Shown: piece after piece, positions 1 to 8,008 of the stretch
Position numbering within the stretch: the stretch's first letter is position 1
Layout: each line of letters begins with the position of its first letter
NCBI GenBank assembly: GCA_934533135.1
Contig: CAKTBG010000013.1
Coordinates: 1 to 63,522, forward strand
DNA: 63,522 nucleotides
From: an uncultured Faecalibacterium sp.
GTDB taxonomy: Bacteria > Bacillota > Clostridia > Oscillospirales > Ruminococcaceae
Direction: 5' to 3'
Program-made: the position numbers and the translations under genes
Notes under the pieces: generated by a model
Told to the model about the DNA's origin: nothing
Seen by the model: only the letters and a program-made list of their open reading frames with translations
Database searches by the model: none

Positions 1-63
1 TTCGACATTCTTATATTCCTCCATGGTATCTTGTATCGTAGTATTCGATTCACTTGCCTTCAC
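1..63 (-). CDS. Possible start of a gene running off the left edge
   Basis: An open minus-strand frame begins with a GTG at 63 and runs to the window edge, about 21 codons. A sigma-A-like promoter lies just upstream. No strong ribosome binding site is visible and the fragment is too short to assign. It could be the next gene of the mobile element or chance. Confidence 0.25.
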   Translation of the reverse strand, partial: MKASESNTTIQDTMEEYKNVE

Positions 64-84
64 AAATTCCGAGTTGTTGAGTTC

Positions 85-112
85 AGTATATCACACCAGA
101 TGGCATTGTAAA
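85..112 (-). promoter_or_regulatory. Promoter reading out of the left edge
   Basis: Minus strand TTTACA (112-107) and TATACT (90-85) are separated by 16 bp. It points leftward, away from the TTRAP gene, into the partial frame at the window edge. Confidence 0.4.
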
Positions 113-145
113 AGAGAATATGTATGCCGCCCGCAGGCGGCAAAA

Positions 146-349
146 TCAGTTGAGCGGAAATTCAACCTCTGCAAAATCAGCATCGGTCAGCAGTTTCAGC
201 TTTTCGATAACACCCTCCGACAGTTCCCGCAGGGCGGTTTCATCGGGCATCAGGTAGCACTGCATGAGCCGCAGTTCGTGCACTAGCCCCAGCCGGGTGC
301 CGGTGTTGTAGAGCATCATCAGCATCAGTTCCTCATGGTTAAAGTTCAT
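146..349 (-). CDS. TTRAP-family (putative transposon-transfer assisting) protein
   Basis: A 67-residue protein resembling the TTRAP family, small proteins found in Tn1549-like conjugative elements. Recognisable features are the N-terminal MNFNHEEL stretch, an N-T-G-T-R motif near residue 15, an E-L-R-L-M-Q helix, and the acidic end with L-T-D-A-D-F-A-E. The start at 349 is chosen because GAGGG lies about 8 bases upstream; the frame also opens two codons earlier at 355. It overlaps the end of the YodL fragment by about 11 bp, which fits the compact operon of such elements. Molecular role is unknown. It appears intact although its upstream neighbours are broken. A short GC hairpin (about 127-142) follows it. 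Confidence 0.7.
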   Translation of the reverse strand: MNFNHEELMLMMLYNTGTRLGLVHELRLMQCYLMPDETALRELSEGVIEKLKLLTDADFAEVEFPLN

Positions 350-660
350 GCGCATCCCTCACTTTCCGACAGACGGTGGGATTGCACTCCGGGGCATCGC
401 ACTTCTCTTTGAGATTTTGCAGGACAGAGGTGCGCTCCGGCTTTTTATCCAGAAACCCCGGCAATTCCTTGAAACCGATACTGTCCACATAATGCGCCGA
501 AATCTTCCCATCCTGATTCAGCATGATCACATCGCTGACAGACAGGCTGTGCCCATGGTAATCCGTCGGGCGAGCGAAGTTAAATTTCTGGTACAACTGT
601 TCCAGCAGCTCCGCCTGCGGAACGCTGCGCTTTCCTTCCGGGAGATTGCCCCGATATAGC
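339..660 (-). pseudogene. C-terminal fragment of a YodL-domain (DUF4316-like) mobile-element protein
   Basis: The frame encodes a recognisable YodL-type segment: YRGNLPEG, then L-L-E-Q-L-Y-Q-K-F-N, then GHSLSVSDVI and HYVDSIGFKELPGF. In intact elements this module ends a much larger protein. Here the frame reaches back only to about 660, where it meets the topoisomerase III sequence in another frame. The upstream part has been deleted. A TTG at 596 could in principle start an 85-residue remnant, but no ribosome binding site supports it. Function of the domain is unknown. Confidence 0.65.
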
Positions 661-1588
661 AGCTATCAGTTCGGGGATAAGTGGTAAGTTTCTTCTCATA
701 CAGGCTCTGCACATAGTCCAGCGTCTGCTGTGCGCTGTACCCCAGCAAGCGGTTAGCATCTCGCTGAAGGGTGGTCAGATCGTACAGCGACGGCGGACTC
801 TCAGACTTTTCCTTGCGGGTGATGCGCTGGATCGTTGCCACCATCTCCTTTCGGCAGGCTTTCAGCAGGTTTTCTGCAACGTTTTTTTCGGGAATGCGGC
901 GGCTGGATGCCGTGCAGCCGCTGGTCAGTTCCAGATCCACCGTGTAGAATTTCTCCGGCACAAAGGCGGCAATGGCAGCTTCCCGGACAACCGTCATGGC
1001 AAGTACTGGGGTCATAACACGCCCCACAGCCAGCGGTTGACCGTACAGGCATGAAAAAAGCCGGGACGCATTGATGCCGACCATCCAGTCGGCGCGTTCC
1101 CGGCAAAGTGCAGCCTGATACAAGGTATCGTATTCAGTTGACGGTTTCAGGTTTGCAAAGCCCTCCCGGATTGCGGAATCTTCCATGCTGGAAAGCCACA
1201 GGCGAGAAAAGGGCTTTTTGCACCCGGTCTGCTGGTAGACAAGCCGGAAAATCAGCTCTCCTTCGCGTCCCGCATCTGTCGCGCAGACGATGCTGTCAAC
1301 ATCCGGGCGGTTCATCAGGTCTTTCAGAACACCAAACTGCTTCTTGGTGGATGCAGACACAAGATACTGCCACTGTTGCGGCAGGATGGGCAAATCGGCA
1401 ATGCTCCACTTGACGTACTTTTCATCGTAGATGTTGGGCGGTGCCAGCTCCACCAGATGACCCACGCACCAGCTTACCAGATAGCCGTTGCCCTCAAGAT
1501 AACCGTCTTTGCGATTGGTTACACCAAGGACTTTTGCGTAAGCCATCGCAACGGAGGGCTTTTCGCTGACTACTAAGCGATAAGGCAA
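527..1588 (-). pseudogene. topB: Truncated DNA topoisomerase III of the conjugative element
   Basis: The N-terminal half of a plasmid/ICE-type topoisomerase III. The TOPRIM domain is complete: VVSEKPSVA near residue 8 and DAGREGELIF near 105. The type IA core follows to the active-site motif TTYPRTDS, whose Tyr attacks DNA. Immediately after this motif (about position 660) the sequence switches to YodL-protein sequence read out of frame, and the frame stops at 527. The C-terminal half of the enzyme is missing, so activity is unlikely. The start MPYRLVVSEKPS is typical of the family. Intact relatives belong to the transfer and replication genes of Tn1549-like elements. Confidence 0.8.
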
Positions 1589-1633
1589 TAAGCATCAACT
1601 CCTCTATAATTTTCTATGGATTGCAAAATGTGC

Positions 1634-1662
1634 TTGCAAGTTACAACCGTTTCGGCTAAAAT
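1634..1662 (+). promoter_or_regulatory. Promoter of the AAA/DUF4143 ATPase, with inverted repeat
   Basis: TTGCAA (1634-1639) and TAAAAT (1657-1662) are 17 bp apart. A 7-bp inverted repeat, TTCGGCT at 1651-1657 and AGCCGAA at 1681-1687, flanks the expected transcription start and could be an operator. Confidence 0.5.
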
Positions 1663-1707
1663 GGAATTGTAAGAAAAATCAGCCGAAGCATAAAGGCGGT
1701 GAATGAG

Positions 1708-2931
1708 ATGGCGTATATTCAAAGAAGTCTGGAAAAAGTTGTGGAGCAGGTCACGAAGGAATACCCGGTCGTTCTTGTGACGGGTCCCCGACAGGTTGGC
1801 AAAACGACCATGCTGAAAAAGCTCATGGAGGGCAGTTCCCGCGGTTATGTATCGCTGGATGATTTGAACGAGCGGGCACTGGCAAAAAATGACCCGGAGT
1901 TGTTTTTGCAGCTGCATAAGCCACCGGTTCTGATTGATGAGGTGCAGTACGCCCCAGAGCTGTTCACCTATATCAAGGTGTATGCCGATACCCATCAGGA
2001 GCCGGGTCCCTTTTGGCTGACCGGTTCGCAGGTGTTCAAGCTGATGCGTGGGGTACAGGAATCCCTTGCCGGGCGTGTTGCTGTGCTGTCCATGACCCCT
2101 CTTTCGCAGTCAGAGCTGAACGGAACGGAAACAGAGCCGTTCCGGGTAGATCTGGATGCACTTCTGAAGCGGGAAAGTCTGAGCAAGCCTGTGGATACCA
2201 AAGGTATTTTTGAGCGAATCTATCAAGGTTCCATGCCGGCAATCGCAAGCGGAAAGAATACGAACAGCCATATTTTTTACAGCAGCTATCTGTCCACCTA
2301 TATCGAGCGCGATGTCAAAGAGCTTTCGGATGCGATTGATGCTTTGAAGTTCCTGCGTTTTATGACGGCGGTTGCGGCTCGGTGTTCTCAGATGCTGAAC
2401 GTTTCGGACATTGCGCAGGATGCGGATATCAACCAGAAACAGGCTAAAGACTGGCTGCACATTCTGGAGACCCTCGGAATTATCTTCTATCTGCATCCGT
2501 ATTCCAACAATCTGCTGAAGCGTCTGGTCAAAACCCCGAAGCTCTATTTCTACGATACCGGGCTGGTCTGCTATCTGACCCGGTGGAGCAGTGCCGAAGT
2601 TCTGGAATGCGGTGCAATGAATGGGGCGATTCTCGAAAACTATGTCGTTTCCGAAATCGCCAAAACCTATCTGAATACCGGCAGGGAGCCGTTCATGTAC
2701 TATTACCGGGATAAGGATGCCAAGGAAATCAACATTGTGCTGGAGCAAGATGGTGTCCTGAATCCCATCGAGATCAAAAAGACTTCCAACCCCGGAACGG
2801 AGCTAACAAAGGTGTTTTCGCTGTTGGATAAGGCATCCGTTCCGCGCGGAAAGGGTGCCATCGTCTGTATGAAGCCCAAAGTCGGTGTGATCGACCGGGA
2901 CAACTACATCGTTCCGATCTGGACGATTTGA
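1708..2931 (+). CDS. AAA_14/DUF4143 family ATP-binding protein
   Basis: A 407-residue protein of the common prokaryotic ATPase family pairing an AAA core with a C-terminal DUF4143 domain. The Walker A motif GPRQVGKTTM lies near residue 28, Walker B PVLIDEVQ near residue 75, and a sensor-like LTGSQ near 105. The C-terminal part contains the nuclease-like pattern E-I-N-I-V-L-E followed by I-E-I-K-K, typical of DUF4143. ATG at 1708 is preferred over GTG at 1699 because AAGGCGG lies at good spacing. It is on the opposite strand to the element genes around it and separates DUF4366 from topB, so it was probably inserted. Partners and cellular role are unknown. Confidence 0.75.
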   Translation: MAYIQRSLEKVVEQVTKEYPVVLVTGPRQVGKTTMLKKLMEGSSRGYVSLDDLNERALAKNDPELFLQLHKPPVLIDEVQYAPELFTYIKVYADTHQEPGPFWLTGSQVFKLMRGVQESLAGRVAVLSMTPLSQSELNGTETEPFRVDLDALLKRESLSKPVDTKGIFERIYQGSMPAIASGKNTNSHIFYSSYLSTYIERDVKELSDAIDALKFLRFMTAVAARCSQMLNVSDIAQDADINQKQAKDWLHILETLGIIFYLHPYSNNLLKRLVKTPKLYFYDTGLVCYLTRWSSAEVLECGAMNGAILENYVVSEIAKTYLNTGREPFMYYYRDKDAKEINIVLEQDGVLNPIEIKKTSNPGTELTKVFSLLDKASVPRGKGAIVCMKPKVGVIDRDNYIVPIWTI

Positions 2932-2970
2932 ATCGTTTTTCTATGTACGGCGGCAAATGCCGCCTTAAAA

Positions 2971-3726
2971 TCAGATGGGTTCGGTGTCCTGCTCGTCCGG
3001 GGTTTCGTCCTCGTCCGGCACATCGGTGGGGATCTCAAAATCGCCCTTGTCCTCGGTGTAGTTTGCATCGGGGTCAAGGGCTTCTTTTTCTGCCTGCTTC
3101 TTCCGCTTCCGCTTTGTGAAAGCGTAGAAACCGCCGCCTGCTGCCAGCGCAATCAGCACGACTACGCCCAGAAAGCCGGATGCAATCTTTGTGACCTTGT
3201 TTTCCTTGGGCTGTTCCGTGCCAGAGGCCGCCGCTTCTTCGGCAGCTTTCTTGGTTTCTTCCTCGGCTTTCAGCCTGTCCTGTTCAGCCTGCGCCGCCGC
3301 TTCTTTTTCAGCGGTATAGGCATCCGCATCTTCTTCCTCCATAAGAGCCAACAGGTCGGCTTCATCCACCAGATTCATAAAGTGGACGGTCTGCTGCCCT
3401 TTGGCGTTGCGGTCAATCACCAGATAGAAAGTCGCACCCGACTTCGACACCAGCGTGATAAACTGCTGTCCGCTGCCATCGGAATAGTCGGTGTGATAGT
3501 CGTCCACCAGCGTCAGATTGCCCTCCGGGGTCAGGGCACCAGAGGTTTCGTCCGTGACGGTGACAACATCTTCCTCCACCACTTCCGGCAGAACAGGCTG
3601 CTCCACCGGGGCGGCTTCGCCCTCAAAGGCAAAAGCGGGTGCCGCCATGCCAGCGCACAGCGCCGCCGATACCAGCAGCGCGCCCAGTTTCTTAATCTGT
3701 GACCAGAAATGCGTTGGTGATCTCAC
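2971..3726 (-). CDS. DUF4366 (CD1107-type) mobile-element membrane protein, 5' end rearranged
   Basis: A 251-residue protein with a signal-like hydrophobic segment (residues about 12-35), a DUF4366 domain with V-D-D-Y-H-T-D and FYLVIDRN, an Ala/Glu-rich coiled region, a membrane segment near 190-212, a K-R-K-R-K-K stop-transfer patch and an acidic tail. The family sits in the transfer region of Tn1549-like elements, probably in the envelope. Here the first 10 or so codons derive from the neighbouring VirB4 gene, read in another frame, so the native start has been lost or replaced. The two frames overlap by about 35 bp. Whether an in-frame start is used is uncertain; the body of the domain is intact. 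Confidence 0.7.
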   Translation of the reverse strand: MRSPTHFWSQIKKLGALLVSAALCAGMAAPAFAFEGEAAPVEQPVLPEVVEEDVVTVTDETSGALTPEGNLTLVDDYHTDYSDGSGQQFITLVSKSGATFYLVIDRNAKGQQTVHFMNLVDEADLLALMEEEDADAYTAEKEAAAQAEQDRLKAEEETKKAAEEAAASGTEQPKENKVTKIASGFLGVVVLIALAAGGGFYAFTKRKRKKQAEKEALDPDANYTEDKGDFEIPTDVPDEDETPDEQDTEPI

Positions 3727-4530
3727 GCTTTGCGCTGAAGGACTTGCCAGAGCCGGGAGTGCCGAGGATCAGGCCGTTCGGATTCTTCAGCTTTTTGCGA
3801 TCCACCATGATAAGGTTGTTGGACAGGGCATTCAGACCGTAATACAGGCTTTCTTTGCCGCTTTGGTACAGTTCCTGTGTGGTGAACGGGATGAAGATGG
3901 CTGTGCTGCTGGTGGTCAGCCCGCGCTGAATTTCGATCTGGCAGTCTGCCAGCGGCAGGCTGCTCATCAGCCCCTGCTCCTGTTGGTAGTCCAGTCGGCA
4001 CAGGTTGCAGTTGTGTTTCTGGGCGATGCTGGATGCCTGAAAAACATTGTTTTCCAGTTCCTGCTCCGTGCGCCCGGTGTTCAGCACCAGAAAAGTAACA
4101 AGAAACATCCGCTCGTTCTGGCTCTGCAATTCTTTCAGCAGGGCTTTGGCATCTCTGCCGTAGGTTGCCAAATCCGACGGAATGATGTCGATATCATACC
4201 CGGCACGGATTGCCTTTTTCTGCTCCTCGATCTTTGATCTATCGAGTTCGGTGATGGTGCGCTTGACCGTTTTGATGGCACGGTTCTGGTCAACGGACTG
4301 GATGTGCATGGTAACGATCTGGGACGAATCCATGTCCAGAAAGTCCTTCAACAGCTGGTCGCTGATGTCGGATGCTGTAATGCTCAGAAAGCTGGCGGCG
4401 CAAAAAATGCCGCCCATCTGGAACGTCCGGGAGTTTTTGAAGGCAAAGGCGGTGGGCGCAATGGCATCCTTTACGGAAAGGCCGCTTTTCACAAGGTCTT
4501 TCCAGCCAAAGTGAAACTTGGATCCTCATC
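3692..4530 (-). pseudogene. Internal fragment of a VirB4/TraE-type conjugation ATPase
   Basis: About 266 residues from the middle of a VirB4-like ATPase, from a segment preceding KSGLSVKDAI up to the Walker A motif GTPGSGKSFSAKRE, then a stop. Intact family members are about 800 residues and continue for several hundred residues after Walker A with Walker B and the C-terminal ATPase lobes, so this copy cannot power secretion. Family-like sequence FTLAGK also precedes the open frame (to about 4530) but lies in the RepA frame, which implies a frameshift near 4498. Upstream and downstream ends are both fused to other element genes. Confidence 0.75.
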
Positions 4531-5097
4531 ATCCGGAAAAAGCCGGAGTAGCAGTTCGACCTCCAACGCCTGATAAAAATAATCCTCAAGTTGCTCCCGA
4601 ATATCCCCTGAGTGGATAGGATCAGGTTTATTCATCTCTGTCTTATTCTTATCAGTCTTATTTGCTTGCGGTTTTGGCCGCTCCTGAACTGCGCTTTGGG
4701 CAACGCCTGAATTGCTGTTTGCACAATTCAGATTGTGCGTTTTTGACAGCCCTGTGGTGAAGTCCTTGACGTAGATCAGGCTGGGTCTGCCCAGACCGCG
4801 CCGTTTGCGCTCGATGAGGTCGATTTGTTCCAGTTCCCGGAACAGCTTGACCGCCTTGTGTTCGGCGCAGCAGAGCGATTCCTGCACCTCCCGGACGGTG
4901 TAGATGATATACACTCGCCCCTGCTTGTCCATCCAGCCGTTCTTGACCGACAGGCTCATGCGGTCGAGCAGGATTCCGTACAGCGTCCGGGCATCTGTGG
5001 AGAGCTGCCGGAAACGACTGTCCTGAAACAACGCCTTGGGAATACGGAAGTAGGAAAACAGTTCGCCCGACTGCCCATAGAAGTAGTCGAGCGTCAT
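4489..5097 (-). pseudogene. RepA N-terminal domain replication initiator, C-terminus lost
   Basis: A plasmid/ICE replication initiator of the RepA_N family. The N-terminal winged-helix segment is clear, with YFRIPKALF near residue 17, L-S-T-D-A-R-T-L-Y-G-I-L-L-D-R-M-S-L-S near 32 and a G-R-V-Y-I-I-Y-T segment near 60. The variable linker and the beginning of the C-terminal domain (EQLEDYFYQALEVELLLRLF) are present. After LFPDD the sequence turns into VirB4 sequence (FTLAGK) and stops, so most of the C-terminal domain is missing. The start overlaps the stop of a 14-codon leader frame (ATGA), suggesting translational coupling. Confidence 0.75.
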
Positions 5098-5138
5098 TTG
5101 GTGTGTCCTCGGATTTTCAACTGTGAGTGCTTCTTCAT
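5094..5138 (-). CDS. 14-residue leader peptide coupled to repA
   Basis: A strong AAAGGAGG site followed by ATG at 5138 opens a 14-codon frame (MKKHSQLKIRGHTK) whose TGA stop overlaps the repA ATG. repA has no good binding site of its own, so the leader probably delivers ribosomes to it. Confidence 0.5.
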   Translation of the reverse strand: MKKHSQLKIRGHTK

Positions 5139-5171
5139 GTGGAAACCTCCTTTGACTATTTCAGGGTAAAA

Positions 5172-5203
5172 GAAAAAGCGCACCTTCGGATGGAAAGTGC
5201 GCT
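5172..5203 (-). terminator. Terminator after the left DUF6462 gene
   Basis: AGCGCAC (5177-5183) and GTGCGCT (5197-5203) form a 7-bp stem followed on the minus strand by a T run. It lies just past the DUF6462 stop and ahead of repA. Confidence 0.65.
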
Positions 5204-5221
5204 ATGTAAGAATATTCTGAC

Positions 5222-5452
5222 TCAGTTGTTGCAGCGATGCTGTTCCAGATAATCATCCAGAATATCCAAATCGATAATCGCCATCTTTTTTATGCGGAGG
5301 AGTGCGTGAGCATCTTTTGCCAGCTTGCGGAAGGAGTCCCTTCCCATTGAGTAAAGTGCCATTCCTTCTTTATAATTGACATATCGCTTTTTCTTTTTGG
5401 CCAGAATTTTTTCCAGTTCGGGAACTTCAAACAAAGCTGTCGTATGTTCCAT
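5222..5452 (-). CDS. DUF6462 family protein (left copy), possible excisionase-like DNA-binding factor
   Basis: A 76-residue basic protein with a K-K-K-K-R-Y patch and the family core YKEGMALYSMGRDSF, followed by a helix and A-I-I-D-L-D-I-L-D-D-Y-L. The shape resembles small winged-helix or MerR-like excisionases, but this is inference from size, charge and location. ATG at 5452 is chosen because AAAGGAG lies 10 bases upstream; the frame opens 7 codons earlier at a TTG. A clear paralogue lies at 8009-8233. Each copy sits about 270 bp from a lysS-like direct repeat, which suggests a role in integration or excision. Confidence 0.7.
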   Translation of the reverse strand: MEHTTALFEVPELEKILAKKKKRYVNYKEGMALYSMGRDSFRKLAKDAHALLRIKKMAIIDLDILDDYLEQHRCNN

Positions 5453-5510
5453 GACATTCTTCTCCTTTGTCAAGGGTAGTGGTATACTTGCGTTATCAGG
5501 ATATAGAAAG

Positions 5511-5552
5511 AGGACACCTCACGTTCAGCAATCGCTGATGGTGAAATGTCCT
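5511..5552. repeat. Nested palindrome upstream of the left DUF6462 gene
   Basis: AGGACA and TGTCCT enclose CAC/GTG and TCAGC/GCTGA arms, making a 42-bp imperfect palindrome. A near-identical one lies at 8292-8333 at the same place relative to the second DUF6462 gene. It may be a recombinase or DUF6462 binding site. Confidence 0.55.
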
Positions 5553-5720
5553 CTCGGCTGTTTTCTCGTTTACAGTTCTCTGCTGGTAGCCAGAAGTAAA
5601 AATCCGTCTGTACTAACAGAGATTTTTTTGCATCTCCGTCAGTCCATGCGGAAATCCGTCAAGGATGTCAGCTTTCTGACACTTTCCGTGTCGGAATCCG
5701 CGATGTATTTCATTGTCGGA

Positions 5721-5766
5721 GACACAAGGATTACCACGTAGCTTAGTTAGATTCCGGGCGCATCGT
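5721..5766. other. Attachment-site copy (left), duplicate of the lysS 3' end
   Basis: A 46-bp segment from GACACAAGGATTACC to GGGCGCATCGT is identical to 8504-8549. On the minus strand it still encodes the LysRS ending T-M-R-P-E-S-N-stop. One codon further upstream the Pro codon is CCC instead of the CCG in lysS. This is the expected signature of an integration event at the 3' end of lysS. Confidence 0.7.
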
Positions 5767-5890
5767 GGGGAAATGCAAACAACGACTCCATCTTTATCCG
5801 TTATGCTCCATTAACATCCTTGATAGATGCAGAAGAAACAAAGGAAAAGCCACCCCTTTATAGCAAGTTTCTCTCCATGATGAATGATTC

Positions 5891-6562
5891 TTATGCTACA
5901 GAACTAAGACTTTCCAAAAAATCAAGTGCTTCAAATACAGTCGAAAAAGTTACGCAATATTTGCAGAGCCATTGATTTCGTTCATCTGTATCTTCAATAC
6001 AAGGAATCTCCGAAATGTTTTGCAACCGCTTTTTTGCATACTTTACTGCTGTTGGATAGTTGGGAGCGATTTGCCAAATGGAATCTTTATCGCCTTTCTT
6101 GTAAATTGAAATAAATTTTTTAACATCTTTTACAAGGTTATTTTTGTCAGCCTCAGTTTGAGTAGGAGGAGCGCAATCTTTGAAATGTAGCATAAACCAA
6201 TACTCAATGCAGCCGGAGGTCATCAGAAGTCGAACACGAATATTGGGCTTTTTTCGAAGCTTTCGGAGATAGTTAATAATTTTTAGTCGGTCAGCCCATA
6301 CTTCGTCACTACTATCTTTTAATTCAGCATCAAAAAAGAACCAGATTTCATCCGTTGCTTCAGCAGTATCTCTATACTTTTTATCTTTTTCGAATCTACT
6401 TTTCGTGTCCTCGAACAAATTTGTAGAAGCTCTCTTTGCACATCGCTTAATTACAGCCACATCAGAGAACTGATCCTTCAAATAATCAATATACTGTTGC
6501 TCACTTTCACCTTCATAAAATACATAAATTAAGGGCTTGACACGTTTTATCTGACGAGGCAT
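5891..6562 (-). CDS. RloB family protein
   Basis: A 223-residue RloB-domain protein. The family carries a TOPRIM-like fold and is encoded beside AAA ATPases in restriction-linked and abortive-infection loci. Visible features are YEGESEQQYI near residue 16 (acidic motif), an acidic F-F-D-A-E-L-K-D segment near 75, and the hallmark IEYWFMLHF near 119. The ATG overlaps the TAA of the upstream ATPase gene (TAATG), so translation is coupled. The likely job is the effector or nuclease half of a two-gene phage defence pair; AbiL-type systems have a similar composition. The gene is clearly A+T-rich compared with the chromosome, a sign of transfer. Confidence 0.8.
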   Translation of the reverse strand: MPRQIKRVKPLIYVFYEGESEQQYIDYLKDQFSDVAVIKRCAKRASTNLFEDTKSRFEKDKKYRDTAEATDEIWFFFDAELKDSSDEVWADRLKIINYLRKLRKKPNIRVRLLMTSGCIEYWFMLHFKDCAPPTQTEADKNNLVKDVKKFISIYKKGDKDSIWQIAPNYPTAVKYAKKRLQNISEIPCIEDTDERNQWLCKYCVTFSTVFEALDFLESLSSVA

Positions 6563-7860
6563 TATTCTACCTCCTCAATTTCAACGTTTGGTATTGCACC
6601 ATACTTGCCAAGAATATAGTTCTTTTGAATGTTTTCTTCTGTTCGTGTTCCGAGTTCACTCACACTGTAAAGCTCAGAAACACCATCTACGTTATGCTTA
6701 TCCACAAAATAGAATTGGTCTTTTCTTAACAAATCCATGCCCATAAGTTCTGTATTGTGGGTTGTAAAAATAAGCTGTGCACCGTGTGGGTTTGCATTCT
6801 TGTTCTGGAACTTTGCAACGATATATGCTACCAAAATAGGATGTAACTCACGATTGATTTCATCAATTAGTAGAAGTCCACCCGTTCGCAAGGTTGATTC
6901 AATTGCTGGAGCGATTGACATCAATCTACGCGTTCCGTCTGATTCGTCATCCAAATCCAATTTGTAAAGACCTCTCGACCCGTCCTTATTTTTTCCTTTG
7001 TGAGTTGTTTTAGCGTCAACTTGTCCTACTCGCATTTGCTGCATTTGGATATTCGGACTGGATGCTAACGCTTGTGCAAATTGTGATAATGCATTTTTTA
7101 GTTCATCTGGCATATTTTCAGGAAAGGCAGAATTATTGTCAATTTCCCGATTATTAACGTCAAATTGTACATCCTCAATGCCAAGATCAGCAGCTTTTGC
7201 GTAGTTTGAAATTGCTTTTAACATAAGCGGATCTTCCGAGTAGGTAATCAATTGATCAGGAATATCTGTATAGTCTCTTGAGAATCGCACATCTTCTCTA
7301 AACCATTGCATCGCCTTAACGCAAGCAGAATCATTCATTGTACATGCGACAGAAAAAAACAGTTGGTTCTCTGATACCATCTTACCAATTAGTTTTCGAA
7401 GTGCTTTATCCTCTGTAAAGCTGAAATTTTGCTCTGCTCTAGTAAAAACAGTTGCCTTTTGTCCTTTTGGTGCGTGGAATAGGTACTCTTTTAGAATCTT
7501 CTGCCGTGTCGCAGAAAATCCATACCAGTATTTTACATTGTTTTTTGTATAAATGAATTCAAACTCTGTCGGTTGCTCTGCAGAGTAATCATTCAACGCA
7601 AAAGAATGAATTGGAATCTCAGATTTTTCATGCTGTGTCCGCTGGGCATTTTTTATAAACTGAACTGCAAGCCAAAAAGCACGAATAACATTACTCTTGC
7701 CTCCGCCATTTTTTCCATAAATTGCCGCTGCCGGTAGGATTTTTTGACTTTTGTAATGAATCAAGCAATCTTTTTTACTACCCAAGCCTATTGCTTCCAT
7801 AGACAATATGGCTTCGTCACGAAAGGAACGATAATTTTTAAATCGAAATTCTATCAGCAT
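6562..7860 (-). CDS. RloA-like AAA family ATPase (AAA_15/AAA_21), partner of RloB
   Basis: A 432-residue SMC/ABC-like ATPase of the abortive-infection group. The Walker A motif GKNGGGKSN lies near residue 50, an ABC-signature-like region ESDGTRRL near 306, Walker B LLLIDEINRELHP near 330 and the H-loop TTHNTEL near 362. The start at 7860 is chosen because GGAGGG precedes it at good distance; the frame opens 16 codons earlier. The stop overlaps the rloB start. By family precedent the ATPase would sense an infection signal and control the RloB effector. No toxicity or phage data can be read from sequence. Confidence 0.8.
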   Translation of the reverse strand: MLIEFRFKNYRSFRDEAILSMEAIGLGSKKDCLIHYKSQKILPAAAIYGKNGGGKSNVIRAFWLAVQFIKNAQRTQHEKSEIPIHSFALNDYSAEQPTEFEFIYTKNNVKYWYGFSATRQKILKEYLFHAPKGQKATVFTRAEQNFSFTEDKALRKLIGKMVSENQLFFSVACTMNDSACVKAMQWFREDVRFSRDYTDIPDQLITYSEDPLMLKAISNYAKAADLGIEDVQFDVNNREIDNNSAFPENMPDELKNALSQFAQALASSPNIQMQQMRVGQVDAKTTHKGKNKDGSRGLYKLDLDDESDGTRRLMSIAPAIESTLRTGGLLLIDEINRELHPILVAYIVAKFQNKNANPHGAQLIFTTHNTELMGMDLLRKDQFYFVDKHNVDGVSELYSVSELGTRTEENIQKNYILGKYGAIPNVEIEEVE

Positions 7861-7879
7861 ATTGCAACCCTCCAATGCT

Positions 7880-7908
7880 AGAGTATCACACTTTTGGCAG
7901 AAATTCAA
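7880..7908 (-). promoter_or_regulatory. Promoter of the rloA-rloB pair
   Basis: Minus strand TTGAAT (7908-7903) and TACTCT (7885-7880) with 17-bp spacing lie about 20 bp before the rloA start. Confidence 0.5.
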
Positions 7909-7951
7909 TCGAAATAATCACTTTTTCGAAAATAATCAATCAACTTTAGAG

Positions 7952-7989
7952 AAAAACGCACCTCCGATTTTACAGAAACTGAAAGTGCG
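7952..7989 (-). terminator. Probable terminator after the right DUF6462 gene
   Basis: CGCAC/GTGCG arms around a long loop, followed on the minus strand by TTTTTC. It matches in position and partly in sequence the terminator after the left DUF6462 gene. Confidence 0.45.
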
Positions 7990-8008
7990 CTATGTAAAGC
8001 TGATTCAA

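Noticed and set aside
5788..5972. An open plus-strand stretch just inside the left attachment repeat, possibly the end of a lost gene
   Set aside because: It has no start, overlaps the 3' end of rloB and matches no family I know. The evidence is too thin to call a pseudogene.
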